This document shows positions 36,407-45,539 of a DNA stretch of 64,000 nucleotides, piece by piece (positions within the stretch are counted from its first letter, which is position 1; the number at the start of each line of letters is the position of its first letter). Location of the stretch: the NCBI RefSeq assembly GCF_014218355.1, contig NZ_AP023368.1, positions 996,001 to 1,060,000 of the forward strand. Direction: 5' to 3'. Under the pieces are notes generated by a model. It was not told the origin of the DNA. It did not search any database and saw only the letters and a list, made by a program, of their open reading frames with translations. A program made the translations under genes and the position numbers. The DNA comes from Anaerocolumna chitinilytica. GTDB taxonomy: Bacteria; Bacillota; Clostridia; Lachnospirales; Lachnospiraceae.

Positions 36407-38221
36407 ATGAAAAAAAAGCTACTTAGTGTATTGCTTTGTGTAGTTTTAACTGCATCTATGTTATCTGGCTGCGGTAAGACGAACAAGGGCGAGGGTTCAG
36501 CTAACACAAATGAAGGTACAAATAGCGGAAGCAATGAAGCAACTGCTACCCCGACAACGGATTCCAGTGCAACTGGAGCAAGTAAATACAAAAATTTTAT
36601 TACAGTTGATGTATTCGACACCCAGGCAAATTATCAGGGTATCCAATCCGGATGGTTTGCAAAAGTTGTAAAAGATAGGTTTAACATGGAATTAAATATC
36701 ATTGCTCCCAATGTTGCAGGTGGCGGCGATACTTTATACCAGACACGTTCTGCTGCCGGTGACTTAGGCGATTTAATCTTCACTGGTACTGAAAATGGTA
36801 GATTACAGGATTTGGTTACTGCAGGTCTGGTTGTTGACATGACAGATTTATTAAAGAATGAACAGAATTTAGCAAAGTATCAGGCAGCTATTGATAATAC
36901 AAAAAGCTTAGTGAAGGAAGAAGGTACCTATGCTATACCTTCAGCCGTATCCTCAAGCTCTCCTGACACCCCCAGTGAAGGACTTGACTTAACCTTTGGT
37001 CCTTATGTAAGATGGGATGCTTATAGTGCAGCTGGATATCCTCAGATAAAGACTCTGGAAGATTTACTTCCTGCACTTCAGAAAATGCAGCAGGCAGTAC
37101 CTACCAGTGATACCGGTAAGAAGACCTATCCTTTCTCCTTATTTAAAGATTGGGATGGCAACATGATGTGTCTTGCAAAACAGCCTACCTGCCTTTATGG
37201 TTATGATGAATTAGGTTTTGTTCTTGCAAAAGCAGATGGTTCCGATTATCAAAGCATCATTGATGACAACTCTATGTATGTTCGCGTATTAAAATTATAC
37301 TATGAAGCAAATCAGATGGGTCTTATGGATCCTGAATCAACTACTCAGAATTATGATACTTTATACAATAAATATAAAGACGGTCAGATTTTATATTCTC
37401 CTTGGCCTTGGTTAGGTCAGGCAGCTTACAATACAGCAGAAAACAAAGCTGCTGGAAAAGGCTTTATGTTAGCACCTATTGATGATATGAAGATTTTCTC
37501 TTATGGATGCCAGCCAAAAGGTAATCCTAAGTATTCTGTAGCAATCGGCAGCAAAGCAGAAGATCCTCAGAGACTTGCAGATTTCATTGATTGGTTATAT
37601 TCACCCGAAGGAATCACAATGTCAGCTTCTCAGACTTCCGGCTCTGCTGGTCCTCAGGGCTTAACATGGGATATGCAGGATAACAAACCTGTTTTAACTG
37701 ATTTTGGTAAGGAAGCTTTAATCAACGGAGATGCTACCATGCCTGATTCCTGGGGCGGCGGTTCTTGGAAAGATGGTGTTTCCCAGTTGAACTATCAAGC
37801 AGTTAACCTCTTAGATGTTAACCCGAACTCAGGATTCCCTTATACACATACCGTTTGGGAATCATATCTTGAATTAAATAAGACAAAGCTTGATACAGAT
37901 TGGCAGACTAAGATGAATGCTAAGACGACTCTTGATTATTTAAAGAGCAAAGATCAGGTTTTAGTTGCACCTGGCAGTACTTATGTAGCACCTCAGGAAT
38001 CTTCTGATATTACAACTTTAAGAAATCAGGTTAAGGCTTCCATCGTTCAGTACTCCTGGTTAATGGTATTTGCAAAAGATGATAAGGAATTCAACAGCCT
38101 GTTAAAAGAAATGCAGGATACTGTAAATGGTCTTGGATATGCAGATGTATTAAAAGTTGATATGCAGAATGCAAAAGATCAGGATGCAGCGAGAAAAGCA
38201 TCTTTAGCAGAAAGCAAATAA
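36407..38221 (+). CDS. Oligosaccharide-binding lipoprotein, LplA type
   Basis: The 604-residue lipoprotein has lipobox LSGC (Cys at 22), then a Ser/Thr/Asn/Gly-rich linker of about 45 residues and a large solute-binding domain. The size fits the LplA group, which bind bigger oligosaccharides than ordinary CUT1 proteins. Motifs include DLGDLIFTG and PDTPSEGLDLTFGPYVRWD. The ATG at 36407 is chosen over an upstream in-frame ATG because GGGAGGT precedes it and the signal peptide starts MKKKLLS. Confidence 0.93.
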   Translation: MKKKLLSVLLCVVLTASMLSGCGKTNKGEGSANTNEGTNSGSNEATATPTTDSSATGASKYKNFITVDVFDTQANYQGIQSGWFAKVVKDRFNMELNIIAPNVAGGGDTLYQTRSAAGDLGDLIFTGTENGRLQDLVTAGLVVDMTDLLKNEQNLAKYQAAIDNTKSLVKEEGTYAIPSAVSSSSPDTPSEGLDLTFGPYVRWDAYSAAGYPQIKTLEDLLPALQKMQQAVPTSDTGKKTYPFSLFKDWDGNMMCLAKQPTCLYGYDELGFVLAKADGSDYQSIIDDNSMYVRVLKLYYEANQMGLMDPESTTQNYDTLYNKYKDGQILYSPWPWLGQAAYNTAENKAAGKGFMLAPIDDMKIFSYGCQPKGNPKYSVAIGSKAEDPQRLADFIDWLYSPEGITMSASQTSGSAGPQGLTWDMQDNKPVLTDFGKEALINGDATMPDSWGGGSWKDGVSQLNYQAVNLLDVNPNSGFPYTHTVWESYLELNKTKLDTDWQTKMNAKTTLDYLKSKDQVLVAPGSTYVAPQESSDITTLRNQVKASIVQYSWLMVFAKDDKEFNSLLKEMQDTVNGLGYADVLKVDMQNAKDQDAARKASLAESK

Positions 38222-38277
38222 GAATTACTAAAATATATTGGCAGTTAAACCAGCCGGTAAAAATATGTAGTATAATA

Positions 38278-38317
38278 TATGACAGCAGCAGGGGTTCCTG
38301 CTGTTGTCATATTCTTA
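38278..38317 (+). terminator. Hairpin between lipoprotein and GH42 genes
   Basis: A 15-bp stem (38278-38292 with 38297-38311, one G-U pair) with a tetraloop is followed by TTCTTAT. It may be a partial terminator that keeps transporter expression above enzyme expression. Confidence 0.68.
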
Positions 38318-38361
38318 TCTCGCCATATACGGCGTATAAACATTAAAAGGAGAAAAGTACC

Positions 38362-40386
38362 ATGACTTATAGCAATAAGGTTAATAAGATTGTGTACGGC
38401 GGTGACTATAATCCGGAGCAGTGGAGTGAGGATATCTGGGAAGAAGATATGCGTCTATTTAAACTTGCTCATATTGATATTGTAACATTGAATGTATTTA
38501 GTTGGGCCAGCCTCCAGCCGGATGAAAATACTTACGATTTCTCAAAGCTGGATAAGATTATGGAGCTGGTTCGGAAAAATGATTTGAAGGTGTGTCTTGC
38601 AACTTCAACAGGAGCTCATCCGGCCTGGATGGCAAAGAAATATCCGGATATCTTAAGAACAGAGATGAATGGTATGAAGAGAAAATTCGGTGGAAGGCAT
38701 AATTCCTGTCCTAACAGCCCTACTTACCATAAATACTCCCTTCGCTTAGTAGAAAAGCTGGCTAGCCGTTATAAGGATTATGATAATATCATATCCTGGC
38801 ACATTTCCAATGAGTTTGGCGGAGAGTGTTACTGTGAAAACTGCGAAAAAGCATTCCGGGTATGGCTGAAGGATAAGTATAAAACTATAGAGGAATTAAA
38901 CCGTGTATGGAATACCTCTTTTTGGGGACATACCTTTTATGAATTTGATGAAGTAGTTCTGCCTAATCTGTTGTCAGAGCATTTTGCAGCCGATCGTTCT
39001 ATGTTTCAGGGAATATCTTTGGATTATAAGAGATTTAATTCCGACAGCATGCTAGCGTGCTTTCAGGAAGAGTATGAAGTGTTAAAGAATATTACGCCGA
39101 ACCTACCCATAACGACCAATCTTATGGGCTTTTATCCTGTGCTGGATTATCAGAAATGGGCAAAATATATGGATTTCGCATCTTGGGACAGCTATCCCTC
39201 TAATGGTGATTCTATGGCAAAAATGGCTATGACCCATGATTTAATCAGAGGATTAAAGGGAGGAGACCCTTTTGTACTGATGGAGCAGACTCCGAGTGTT
39301 ACGAACTGGCAGCCCTATAACGCCCTAAAACGTCCGGGAGTAATGCGCCTTTGGAGCTATCAGGCAGTTGCCCATGGAGCGGATGCGGTAATGTTCTTCC
39401 AGATGAGAAGAAGTATCGGAGCTTGTGAGAAATTTCATGGAGCAGTCATTGATCATGCCGGACATGAAAATACCAGAGTGTTCAGAGAATTAACAGCCCT
39501 TGGTGGGGAGCTTGAGAAGATAGGGGATATGACCCTTGGAGCCAAGTCTGAGAAGAAAGTCGCGCTGCTTTTTGACTGGGATAATTGGTGGGCTGTGCAG
39601 TTATCTGCCGGACCAAGCTGTGAGCTGAAATACTACGAAGAAGTGCTTCATTTTTATACAGCGCTGCATTCCAATAATATACCTGTGGATATTATCGGAA
39701 CAGAGGATGATCTGAATGAGTATAAAGTAGTTGTTGCACCGGTTTTATATATGACTAAGAATGGGTATGATGAGAAGCTTCGTCAATATGTAAAGAAGGG
39801 CGGAACTTTTATTACTACTTTCTTAAGCGGTATAGTGGAAGAACATGATCTGGTCATTACAGGCGGGTATCCTGGTAACTTACGGGATATTATGGGTATC
39901 TGGGTGGAAGAAATTGATGCTCTTCCCCAGGGCAGTGAGAATTCTTTTACTTATAAAGGCAAGCAATATCCTGCAAAGCTGCTGTGTGACATTATGCATC
40001 CGGAAGGTGCCAAGGTCCTAAGCTCATATGAAGAAGACTTCTATGCAGGAACTCCGGTTATCGTAAAGAACGAATTGGGAGAAGGATTAGCATATTACCT
40101 TGGCAGCAGTTCTAACAGTGAATTCTATGAGGAATTCATGAAGGATATCTGCCTTGAAAAAGGTGTTATGCCTGTTTGCGCTACTCCTGATAATATTGAG
40201 GCGACAGAACGAAAGAATGAAAAGGGAACCTTCCTCTTTTATCTAAATCATGGTGATACCGATAATAAGGTAGTCCTTGAAAAAGATTATCTGGACATCT
40301 TAAAGGATGTATTCTATCATAAAAATGATGAGATAAATATAAATGCCAAAGATGTATTGATATTAAAGGAGGTCTTTAATGCCTGA
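38362..40386 (+). CDS. Beta-galactosidase, GH42
   Basis: The 674-residue enzyme has the GH42 start GGDYNPEQWSEDIWEEDMRLFKLA, acid/base Glu151 in WHISNEFGGECYC and nucleophile Glu308 in VLMEQTPSV. The Cys cluster CYCENC matches the zinc site of the family. There is no signal peptide. GH42 enzymes prefer beta-1,3/1,4/1,6-galactosides from glycans rather than lactose, which complements the GH2 enzyme. It starts behind AAAGGAG and overlaps the fucosidase gene by 8 bases. Confidence 0.95.
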   Translation: MTYSNKVNKIVYGGDYNPEQWSEDIWEEDMRLFKLAHIDIVTLNVFSWASLQPDENTYDFSKLDKIMELVRKNDLKVCLATSTGAHPAWMAKKYPDILRTEMNGMKRKFGGRHNSCPNSPTYHKYSLRLVEKLASRYKDYDNIISWHISNEFGGECYCENCEKAFRVWLKDKYKTIEELNRVWNTSFWGHTFYEFDEVVLPNLLSEHFAADRSMFQGISLDYKRFNSDSMLACFQEEYEVLKNITPNLPITTNLMGFYPVLDYQKWAKYMDFASWDSYPSNGDSMAKMAMTHDLIRGLKGGDPFVLMEQTPSVTNWQPYNALKRPGVMRLWSYQAVAHGADAVMFFQMRRSIGACEKFHGAVIDHAGHENTRVFRELTALGGELEKIGDMTLGAKSEKKVALLFDWDNWWAVQLSAGPSCELKYYEEVLHFYTALHSNNIPVDIIGTEDDLNEYKVVVAPVLYMTKNGYDEKLRQYVKKGGTFITTFLSGIVEEHDLVITGGYPGNLRDIMGIWVEEIDALPQGSENSFTYKGKQYPAKLLCDIMHPEGAKVLSSYEEDFYAGTPVIVKNELGEGLAYYLGSSSNSEFYEEFMKDICLEKGVMPVCATPDNIEATERKNEKGTFLFYLNHGDTDNKVVLEKDYLDILKDVFYHKNDEININAKDVLILKEVFNA

Positions 40387-41878
40387 GCAAAAGATTATGG
40401 GAGAGAACGAGAGAAAGAACTACCTGGAAAAAATTGAAACAGTGATACAGAAAGGGCCTTTTAAGGATAACTGGGAGTCCCTGCAGCAGTTTGAAGCACC
40501 TAAGTGGTTTCATGAGAGCAAGTTTGGAATCTTTCTACACTGGGGATTATACAGCGTTCCGGCTTTCAACAATGAGTGGTATTCCAGAAATATGTATATT
40601 CAGGGGACAGAGGAATTTGAACATCATGTTAAGACCTTTGGACCCCAGAAAGAATTCGGTTACAAGGATTTTATTCCTCTGTTTAAAGCGGAAGCCTTCA
40701 ATCCAAAGGAATGGGCGCAAATTATAAAAGGAGCCGGAGCAAAGTATGTATTTCCGGTAGCAGAACATCATGACGGTTTTCAGATGTATAAGAGCAGCCT
40801 GTCACATTTTAATGCCTATGAGATGGGACCGGAGAGAAACTTATTAGGTGAATTAAAGGAAGCCTGCGAAGAAGAGGACTTATGTTTTTGTACTTCTTCC
40901 CATAGGGCCGAGCACTGGTTCTTTATGTGTCATGGAAAGGAATTTGACAGTGATATTAAGGAACCTTTAGAAAGAGGTGATTTCTACTGGCCTTCCATGG
41001 AAGAGCCCAATCATCAGGAGCTTACCAGTAATCCATATCCGACGCGGGAATATCTGGAGGATTGGCTTCTTAGAACCTGTGAGATTATTGACGAATACAG
41101 ACCAAGACTTTTGTATTTTGACTGGTGGATTCAACATGAAGCCTTTAAGCCTTATCTTAAAAAAGTCGCTGCCTACTACTACAACAGAGGAGCTGAATGG
41201 GGAAGCAAGGTGGCTATCTGTTATAAGCATGATGCTTTTATGTTCGGTACAGGTATCGTTGATGTTGAAAGAGGAAAGTTTGCAGAGGTAAAGCCTTATG
41301 TGTGGCAGACGGATACGTCTATTGCAAAGAATTCCTGGTGCTATACGGATACGCTGGAATATAAGACTGCAAAAGATATTATCTATAACCTGGTGGATAT
41401 TATCAGTAAAAATGGTAATATGCTCCTTAATGTCGGTCCCAAGGCAGACGGTTCTTTCGCGGAGGAAGATAAAAAGATACTGGAGGAAATCGGTTCCTGG
41501 CTTAAGGTTAATGGAGAAGCAGTCTATGGAAGTAAGATCTTTCGTAAGTCCGGTGAAGGTCCTACCAAAGAAAACGAAGGGCAGTTTACAGACAATCAAT
41601 CCATGGTGTATACTGCGAAGGATATGCGCTTTACCGTAAAAGGAGACAGCATTTATGCGTTTGTTCTGAATTATCCGGAGAACGGTGAGGTTACCATAAC
41701 TTCACTTGCAAAATCCAAAGACCAGAATGTCCCGGAATTTCACGGTATAATAAAGGAAGTATCAATTCTTGGCAGCGAAGAAGTGCCGGAGTGGACGGAA
41801 GATTATGAAGGACTGCATGTAAAGACACATACAGTCCATAGTAACTATCCGGTAGTAATAAGAGTTAAAGTGGCTTAA
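40379..41878 (+). CDS. Alpha-L-fucosidase, GH29
   Basis: The 499-residue protein has the GH29 opening APKWFHESKFGIFLHWGLYSVPAFNNEWYSRNMY, the FPVAEHHDGFQMYKS segment, the nucleophile Asp248 in LLYFDWW and NMLLNVGPKADGSF. It is cytoplasmic, with no signal peptide. It overlaps the GH42 gene with its own AAAGGAGGT site inside that gene. It points to fucosylated substrates. The stop overlaps that of the convergent response regulator by 3 bases. Confidence 0.94.
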   Translation: MPEQKIMGENERKNYLEKIETVIQKGPFKDNWESLQQFEAPKWFHESKFGIFLHWGLYSVPAFNNEWYSRNMYIQGTEEFEHHVKTFGPQKEFGYKDFIPLFKAEAFNPKEWAQIIKGAGAKYVFPVAEHHDGFQMYKSSLSHFNAYEMGPERNLLGELKEACEEEDLCFCTSSHRAEHWFFMCHGKEFDSDIKEPLERGDFYWPSMEEPNHQELTSNPYPTREYLEDWLLRTCEIIDEYRPRLLYFDWWIQHEAFKPYLKKVAAYYYNRGAEWGSKVAICYKHDAFMFGTGIVDVERGKFAEVKPYVWQTDTSIAKNSWCYTDTLEYKTAKDIIYNLVDIISKNGNMLLNVGPKADGSFAEEDKKILEEIGSWLKVNGEAVYGSKIFRKSGEGPTKENEGQFTDNQSMVYTAKDMRFTVKGDSIYAFVLNYPENGEVTITSLAKSKDQNVPEFHGIIKEVSILGSEEVPEWTEDYEGLHVKTHTVHSNYPVVIRVKVA

Positions 41879-43413
41879 TTCTGTTTTTTCCGGTACTCCG
41901 CCGGACTTACACCAATTTGCTTTTTAAATTTTTTATGGAAATAGTCTACGTTTTTATAACCGACCTGTTCGGCAATCTCATATACCTTTAATTTATCCTC
42001 CAGCAGCAGTTTGCAGGATTTTTCAATACGAACTTTATCCAGATAGGAATTAAAGCTTTCACCGGTTTTCTTGGTAAAAATCTTACCAAGATAGGAGCTG
42101 TTGTATCCGAATAAGGGTGCAATCCCCTCCAGCTTTAAATTCTCCTTGTAATTATGGTTAATGTAATGAAGAATGTCATTTAGAACACTGTCGCTGGAGG
42201 AATTTCCTATCGCTTTCATAAATATCTCAAATTGTTCAGAGAAGAATAAAATAATTTCGTATAAATAATATTTGCTCTCAATCAGGTTGATAACAGTAGA
42301 GTTGGCAGGAAAAGGTATATCTAGTGTATTATATACATGTGAGATAATCTGTTTTACCTGAAGATAGATATCAGTTAAGTAATACTTTATATCCATTACA
42401 TTGTCTTTTGCATAATAAAGTTTCTTCTCCAGGTCTTTTAAAGTTTCTGCAACCATTCTTCGGTTATAGGACTGAATATAATCCGCAAATAACTGGTAAT
42501 AGCCCTTACATTCCTCTGAATGAAGAAAATAAGTGAACTCTTCCTCTTTTGGTAAATCCTCAAAGCTTAAAAAATGCTGGTTCTGTTCGCAGAAGAAACG
42601 TCGGTTTAACAGACTGCAAGCATCCTCGTAAGAATAATGAACCTGCTCCAAGGAATAAATTTTACGCCCATATGTAAGAAAGAGTGAATCCAGAGGAGAG
42701 AGTTTTTGAGGGCCCATATCATAATGCTGAAGGAATTGATTAAAATGATCGATGGCAAAGTCACCCTTCAATAAGATAATATCCCGTTCCTGAAAATGTA
42801 TATTATCAAAGGAATTATTGTCTTTATTCGTAACACGAAGTAAATCTGCAAAACTCCAGATGGCATGAAAATCGTCCTGTTTGTATTTTTCATAGACAAC
42901 AACCTGATAAATCGGGGCATTTAAATGAAAATCAGAGGAGTTAAAATTTAGGAAGTCAGCCTTACCTGTCAGTAAATCCCGCAGAATAGTATCCCTTGCC
43001 TTTTCCCTGTAGTGGAGCATAGTGCTCTTATTCGTTCTTTCCTTTTTTAAATCATCCCTTACCGTGATAACGGCATTGGCCAGTTCGTCCTCATCAATAG
43101 GTTTGGTAAGATAGTAATCAACACCATAGCGCATGGCTGTCTGTGCATATTTAAAATCAGAAACACCGCTGATTATAATAAATTTGCCGTTAAATTGCTT
43201 CTCTCTGGCAATCTTTACAATTTCTATACCGGTTAATTTCGGCATGCGAATATCAAGCAATATTAAGTCAGGCTGGAGTTCCAGAATTTTATTTAAGGCA
43301 TCCTCACCATTTTGAGCTTCGCCGCAGATAGTAAAGCCAAGGGCTTTCCAATCAATAATCATTTTCAGACCTTCTAAAACATAGGACTCATCATCAGCTA
43401 TAAAAACTTTCAT
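41875..43413 (-). CDS. YesN-type response regulator with AraC output
   Basis: The 512-residue protein has a receiver domain with Asp54 in LILLDIRMPK and conserved Lys in LTKPID, a long middle domain (about 130-400) and an AraC helix-turn-helix at the C-terminus (YNSSYLGKIFTKKTGESF and VYEIAEQVGYKNVDYFHKKFKKQIGVSPAEYRK). It lies 49 bases downstream of its kinase and is convergent with the glycosidase genes it likely controls. Confidence 0.94.
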   Translation of the reverse strand: MKVFIADDESYVLEGLKMIIDWKALGFTICGEAQNGEDALNKILELQPDLILLDIRMPKLTGIEIVKIAREKQFNGKFIIISGVSDFKYAQTAMRYGVDYYLTKPIDEDELANAVITVRDDLKKERTNKSTMLHYREKARDTILRDLLTGKADFLNFNSSDFHLNAPIYQVVVYEKYKQDDFHAIWSFADLLRVTNKDNNSFDNIHFQERDIILLKGDFAIDHFNQFLQHYDMGPQKLSPLDSLFLTYGRKIYSLEQVHYSYEDACSLLNRRFFCEQNQHFLSFEDLPKEEEFTYFLHSEECKGYYQLFADYIQSYNRRMVAETLKDLEKKLYYAKDNVMDIKYYLTDIYLQVKQIISHVYNTLDIPFPANSTVINLIESKYYLYEIILFFSEQFEIFMKAIGNSSSDSVLNDILHYINHNYKENLKLEGIAPLFGYNSSYLGKIFTKKTGESFNSYLDKVRIEKSCKLLLEDKLKVYEIAEQVGYKNVDYFHKKFKKQIGVSPAEYRKKQN

Positions 43414-43462
43414 ACAATTTCTCCATTTCTGTGAAGTGTTTTCAGTAATTTTTATTTGGCTG

Positions 43463-45265
43463 TCATTCTTCCTGGATATTTTGCAAAGGCAGTTTAAGAC
43501 TTACCAGGGTACCTTCATTTTTATGGCTTTGTATTATCATACCGTAAGAAGCCCCGTAGCAAAGCTTAATTCTTTGATTAATATTATAGAACCCAATGTT
43601 TGATGTATCATTTTTCTTGTTATAGATATTGTAATTTAATTGCTTCATTTCTTCTTCAGTCATACCGGTTCCGTTATCTGATATATTGATTAACAGGAAT
43701 TCCTTCTCCTCTTCTTTAATAGATATAACTATTTCTCCCGGTTCTTCCATTTCCCGCAGACCATGAATAATGGCATTTTCCACAATCGGTTGTAAAAGCA
43801 GCGGAAGTATCTGATATTTCCCCAGGTCAAAACCCTCTTGTACATTTAAGATATATTGAATCCGATCGTCAAATCGGAGTTTCTGAATTGCAATATAGAT
43901 TTCGATATAATCCAGCTCTTTTTTTAAGGTAGTAGAGGAAGTTCCTGTATTCTCCAACACATAGCGCATGGATTTTCCAAGAAGTTTAATTGCGGTTGCA
44001 ACATCTCGATTGCCGGAGGTGAATGCCATCATACGTATGCTTTCCAGGGTATTGTATAAAAAGTGCGGATTTATTTGGCTTGCCAGCATTTTAAACTCCA
44101 TTTCCTGCTGCTGATTGATGAATTTTTGTTCTGTAATCTGTGACTTATAAATATCCGCTTCCTTTTCCTTTATTTTTCTTATCATTATCTTAAGATCGGA
44201 AAAGGTTTCTGAAATCTCATCATCTCCGTGAAAAGCGTCTATAATATTGTAATCCCCGTTACTGGCTTTATGCATAGTACCTCGTAAAATTTCCACTCTG
44301 GCACTGAAGTATTTGGTATATAAGAAGATTAGGACAAAGGGTATCAAAATAACGGAGGCAATAATGACTGCGTAAGTCAGGGTAAGTTTCTTAATATAAG
44401 GAATTGCTTGAAAATTCAGGCTTACAATATATAATCTGTTCTCCGACATATAGGGCTTTAACGTGGAGATTGCACTCATGGTAGAATTATTTTTATATTG
44501 AATTACACCTACGTTTTTATAATAGTTTGAAGTACGGTCAAAGGATAAATCCGGAAGGGTTCCCATTACTTCTCTGCTGGTACTGTAAAATGCCGGGTCT
44601 TCATTTAACATCAGGATAGTATATAAGTCATTATTTTCAATACGGTTATTTAAGTAATTGGTACTCATGGTTATTACCAGAATCGCATAATTTTTATCAG
44701 TAGCCATTGGAATCTTCCGATAGAGGGTCAGTTCCCAATAATTATTATTATATTTGTCAGTCCGCTTAACTGTTTCCCAGAAAATTCCTGGTTTTTTCAC
44801 GGCTGTCTGGAACCATTCTGTATCCCTGATACTGACGTCAGCATACTTGATATTATTGTAATCTGTTATGGAGTTATTGGTAGTGTAGATGTATAGGGAA
44901 TTGATGGAGGTGTCATTTGAAATCAAGGTTGAAATCCGGCTGGTATATTTGTCATAGGCCGTATGATATTCCTTGGTATTTTCAAAGTTGGTTTGCAGCA
45001 GCTTATGCAATTGCTTGTCGTTGCATAAATCTTCGGATATTTTATAGAAGTTGGTAGTAGCATCAAACATAATAGATTTCACTCTTAAATTATCAGAGCT
45101 TGCGATACTCTCATAATGGTCATAAATAATATGCCTGGCATTATTCAGTACAAAAAGACATATAAAAAACACAGGAATTAATAAAGCAGAGAAATAAATA
45201 AAAAACAGCTGTTTTCGTACTTTGACCTTACTGAATGCCTGTAAGAATCTATTTTGTATGTTCAT
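43463..45265 (-). CDS. YesM-type sensor histidine kinase
   Basis: The 600-residue kinase has a membrane segment at residues 17-40, an extracellular Cache-like region to about 285, a second membrane segment, HAMP, the phospho-acceptor in QINPHFLYNTLESI near residue 398, and the HATPase motifs LLQPIVENAIIHG and NIGFYNINQRIKLCYG. It probably senses a sugar ligand or the loaded LplA-type lipoprotein and signals to the regulator next door. The 274 bases upstream to the next gene are AT-rich and hold no other gene. Confidence 0.94.
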   Translation of the reverse strand: MNIQNRFLQAFSKVKVRKQLFFIYFSALLIPVFFICLFVLNNARHIIYDHYESIASSDNLRVKSIMFDATTNFYKISEDLCNDKQLHKLLQTNFENTKEYHTAYDKYTSRISTLISNDTSINSLYIYTTNNSITDYNNIKYADVSIRDTEWFQTAVKKPGIFWETVKRTDKYNNNYWELTLYRKIPMATDKNYAILVITMSTNYLNNRIENNDLYTILMLNEDPAFYSTSREVMGTLPDLSFDRTSNYYKNVGVIQYKNNSTMSAISTLKPYMSENRLYIVSLNFQAIPYIKKLTLTYAVIIASVILIPFVLIFLYTKYFSARVEILRGTMHKASNGDYNIIDAFHGDDEISETFSDLKIMIRKIKEKEADIYKSQITEQKFINQQQEMEFKMLASQINPHFLYNTLESIRMMAFTSGNRDVATAIKLLGKSMRYVLENTGTSSTTLKKELDYIEIYIAIQKLRFDDRIQYILNVQEGFDLGKYQILPLLLQPIVENAIIHGLREMEEPGEIVISIKEEEKEFLLINISDNGTGMTEEEMKQLNYNIYNKKNDTSNIGFYNINQRIKLCYGASYGMIIQSHKNEGTLVSLKLPLQNIQEE

Positions 45266-45539
45266 GGACCTATGCCCTTTCTATGGGGAGTAAATATAAA
45301 AGATATGGATTAAAGTATAACACATTTTATATAGTTTAATGATTTAATTATATACGTTGTATGGATAGTGTGTCAATTGGAGTTGAATAGAAACTTTCTG
45401 TGTTTGATTAAGTAAGGGGACTCCTCATTAATGTTGAACCAGATTATTAGCAGTATTATACCTAGGACTGGAACATATCTCTTCCAGCAGAATAAAATAA
45501 ATGGAGAATATGTAACCGTATTATTGTACAGGAGAATTT

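Noticed and set aside
40967..41599. 210-codon minus-strand frame inside the fucosidase gene
   Set aside because: The fucosidase on the plus strand has all family motifs; the antisense frame shows no domain and no ribosome site.
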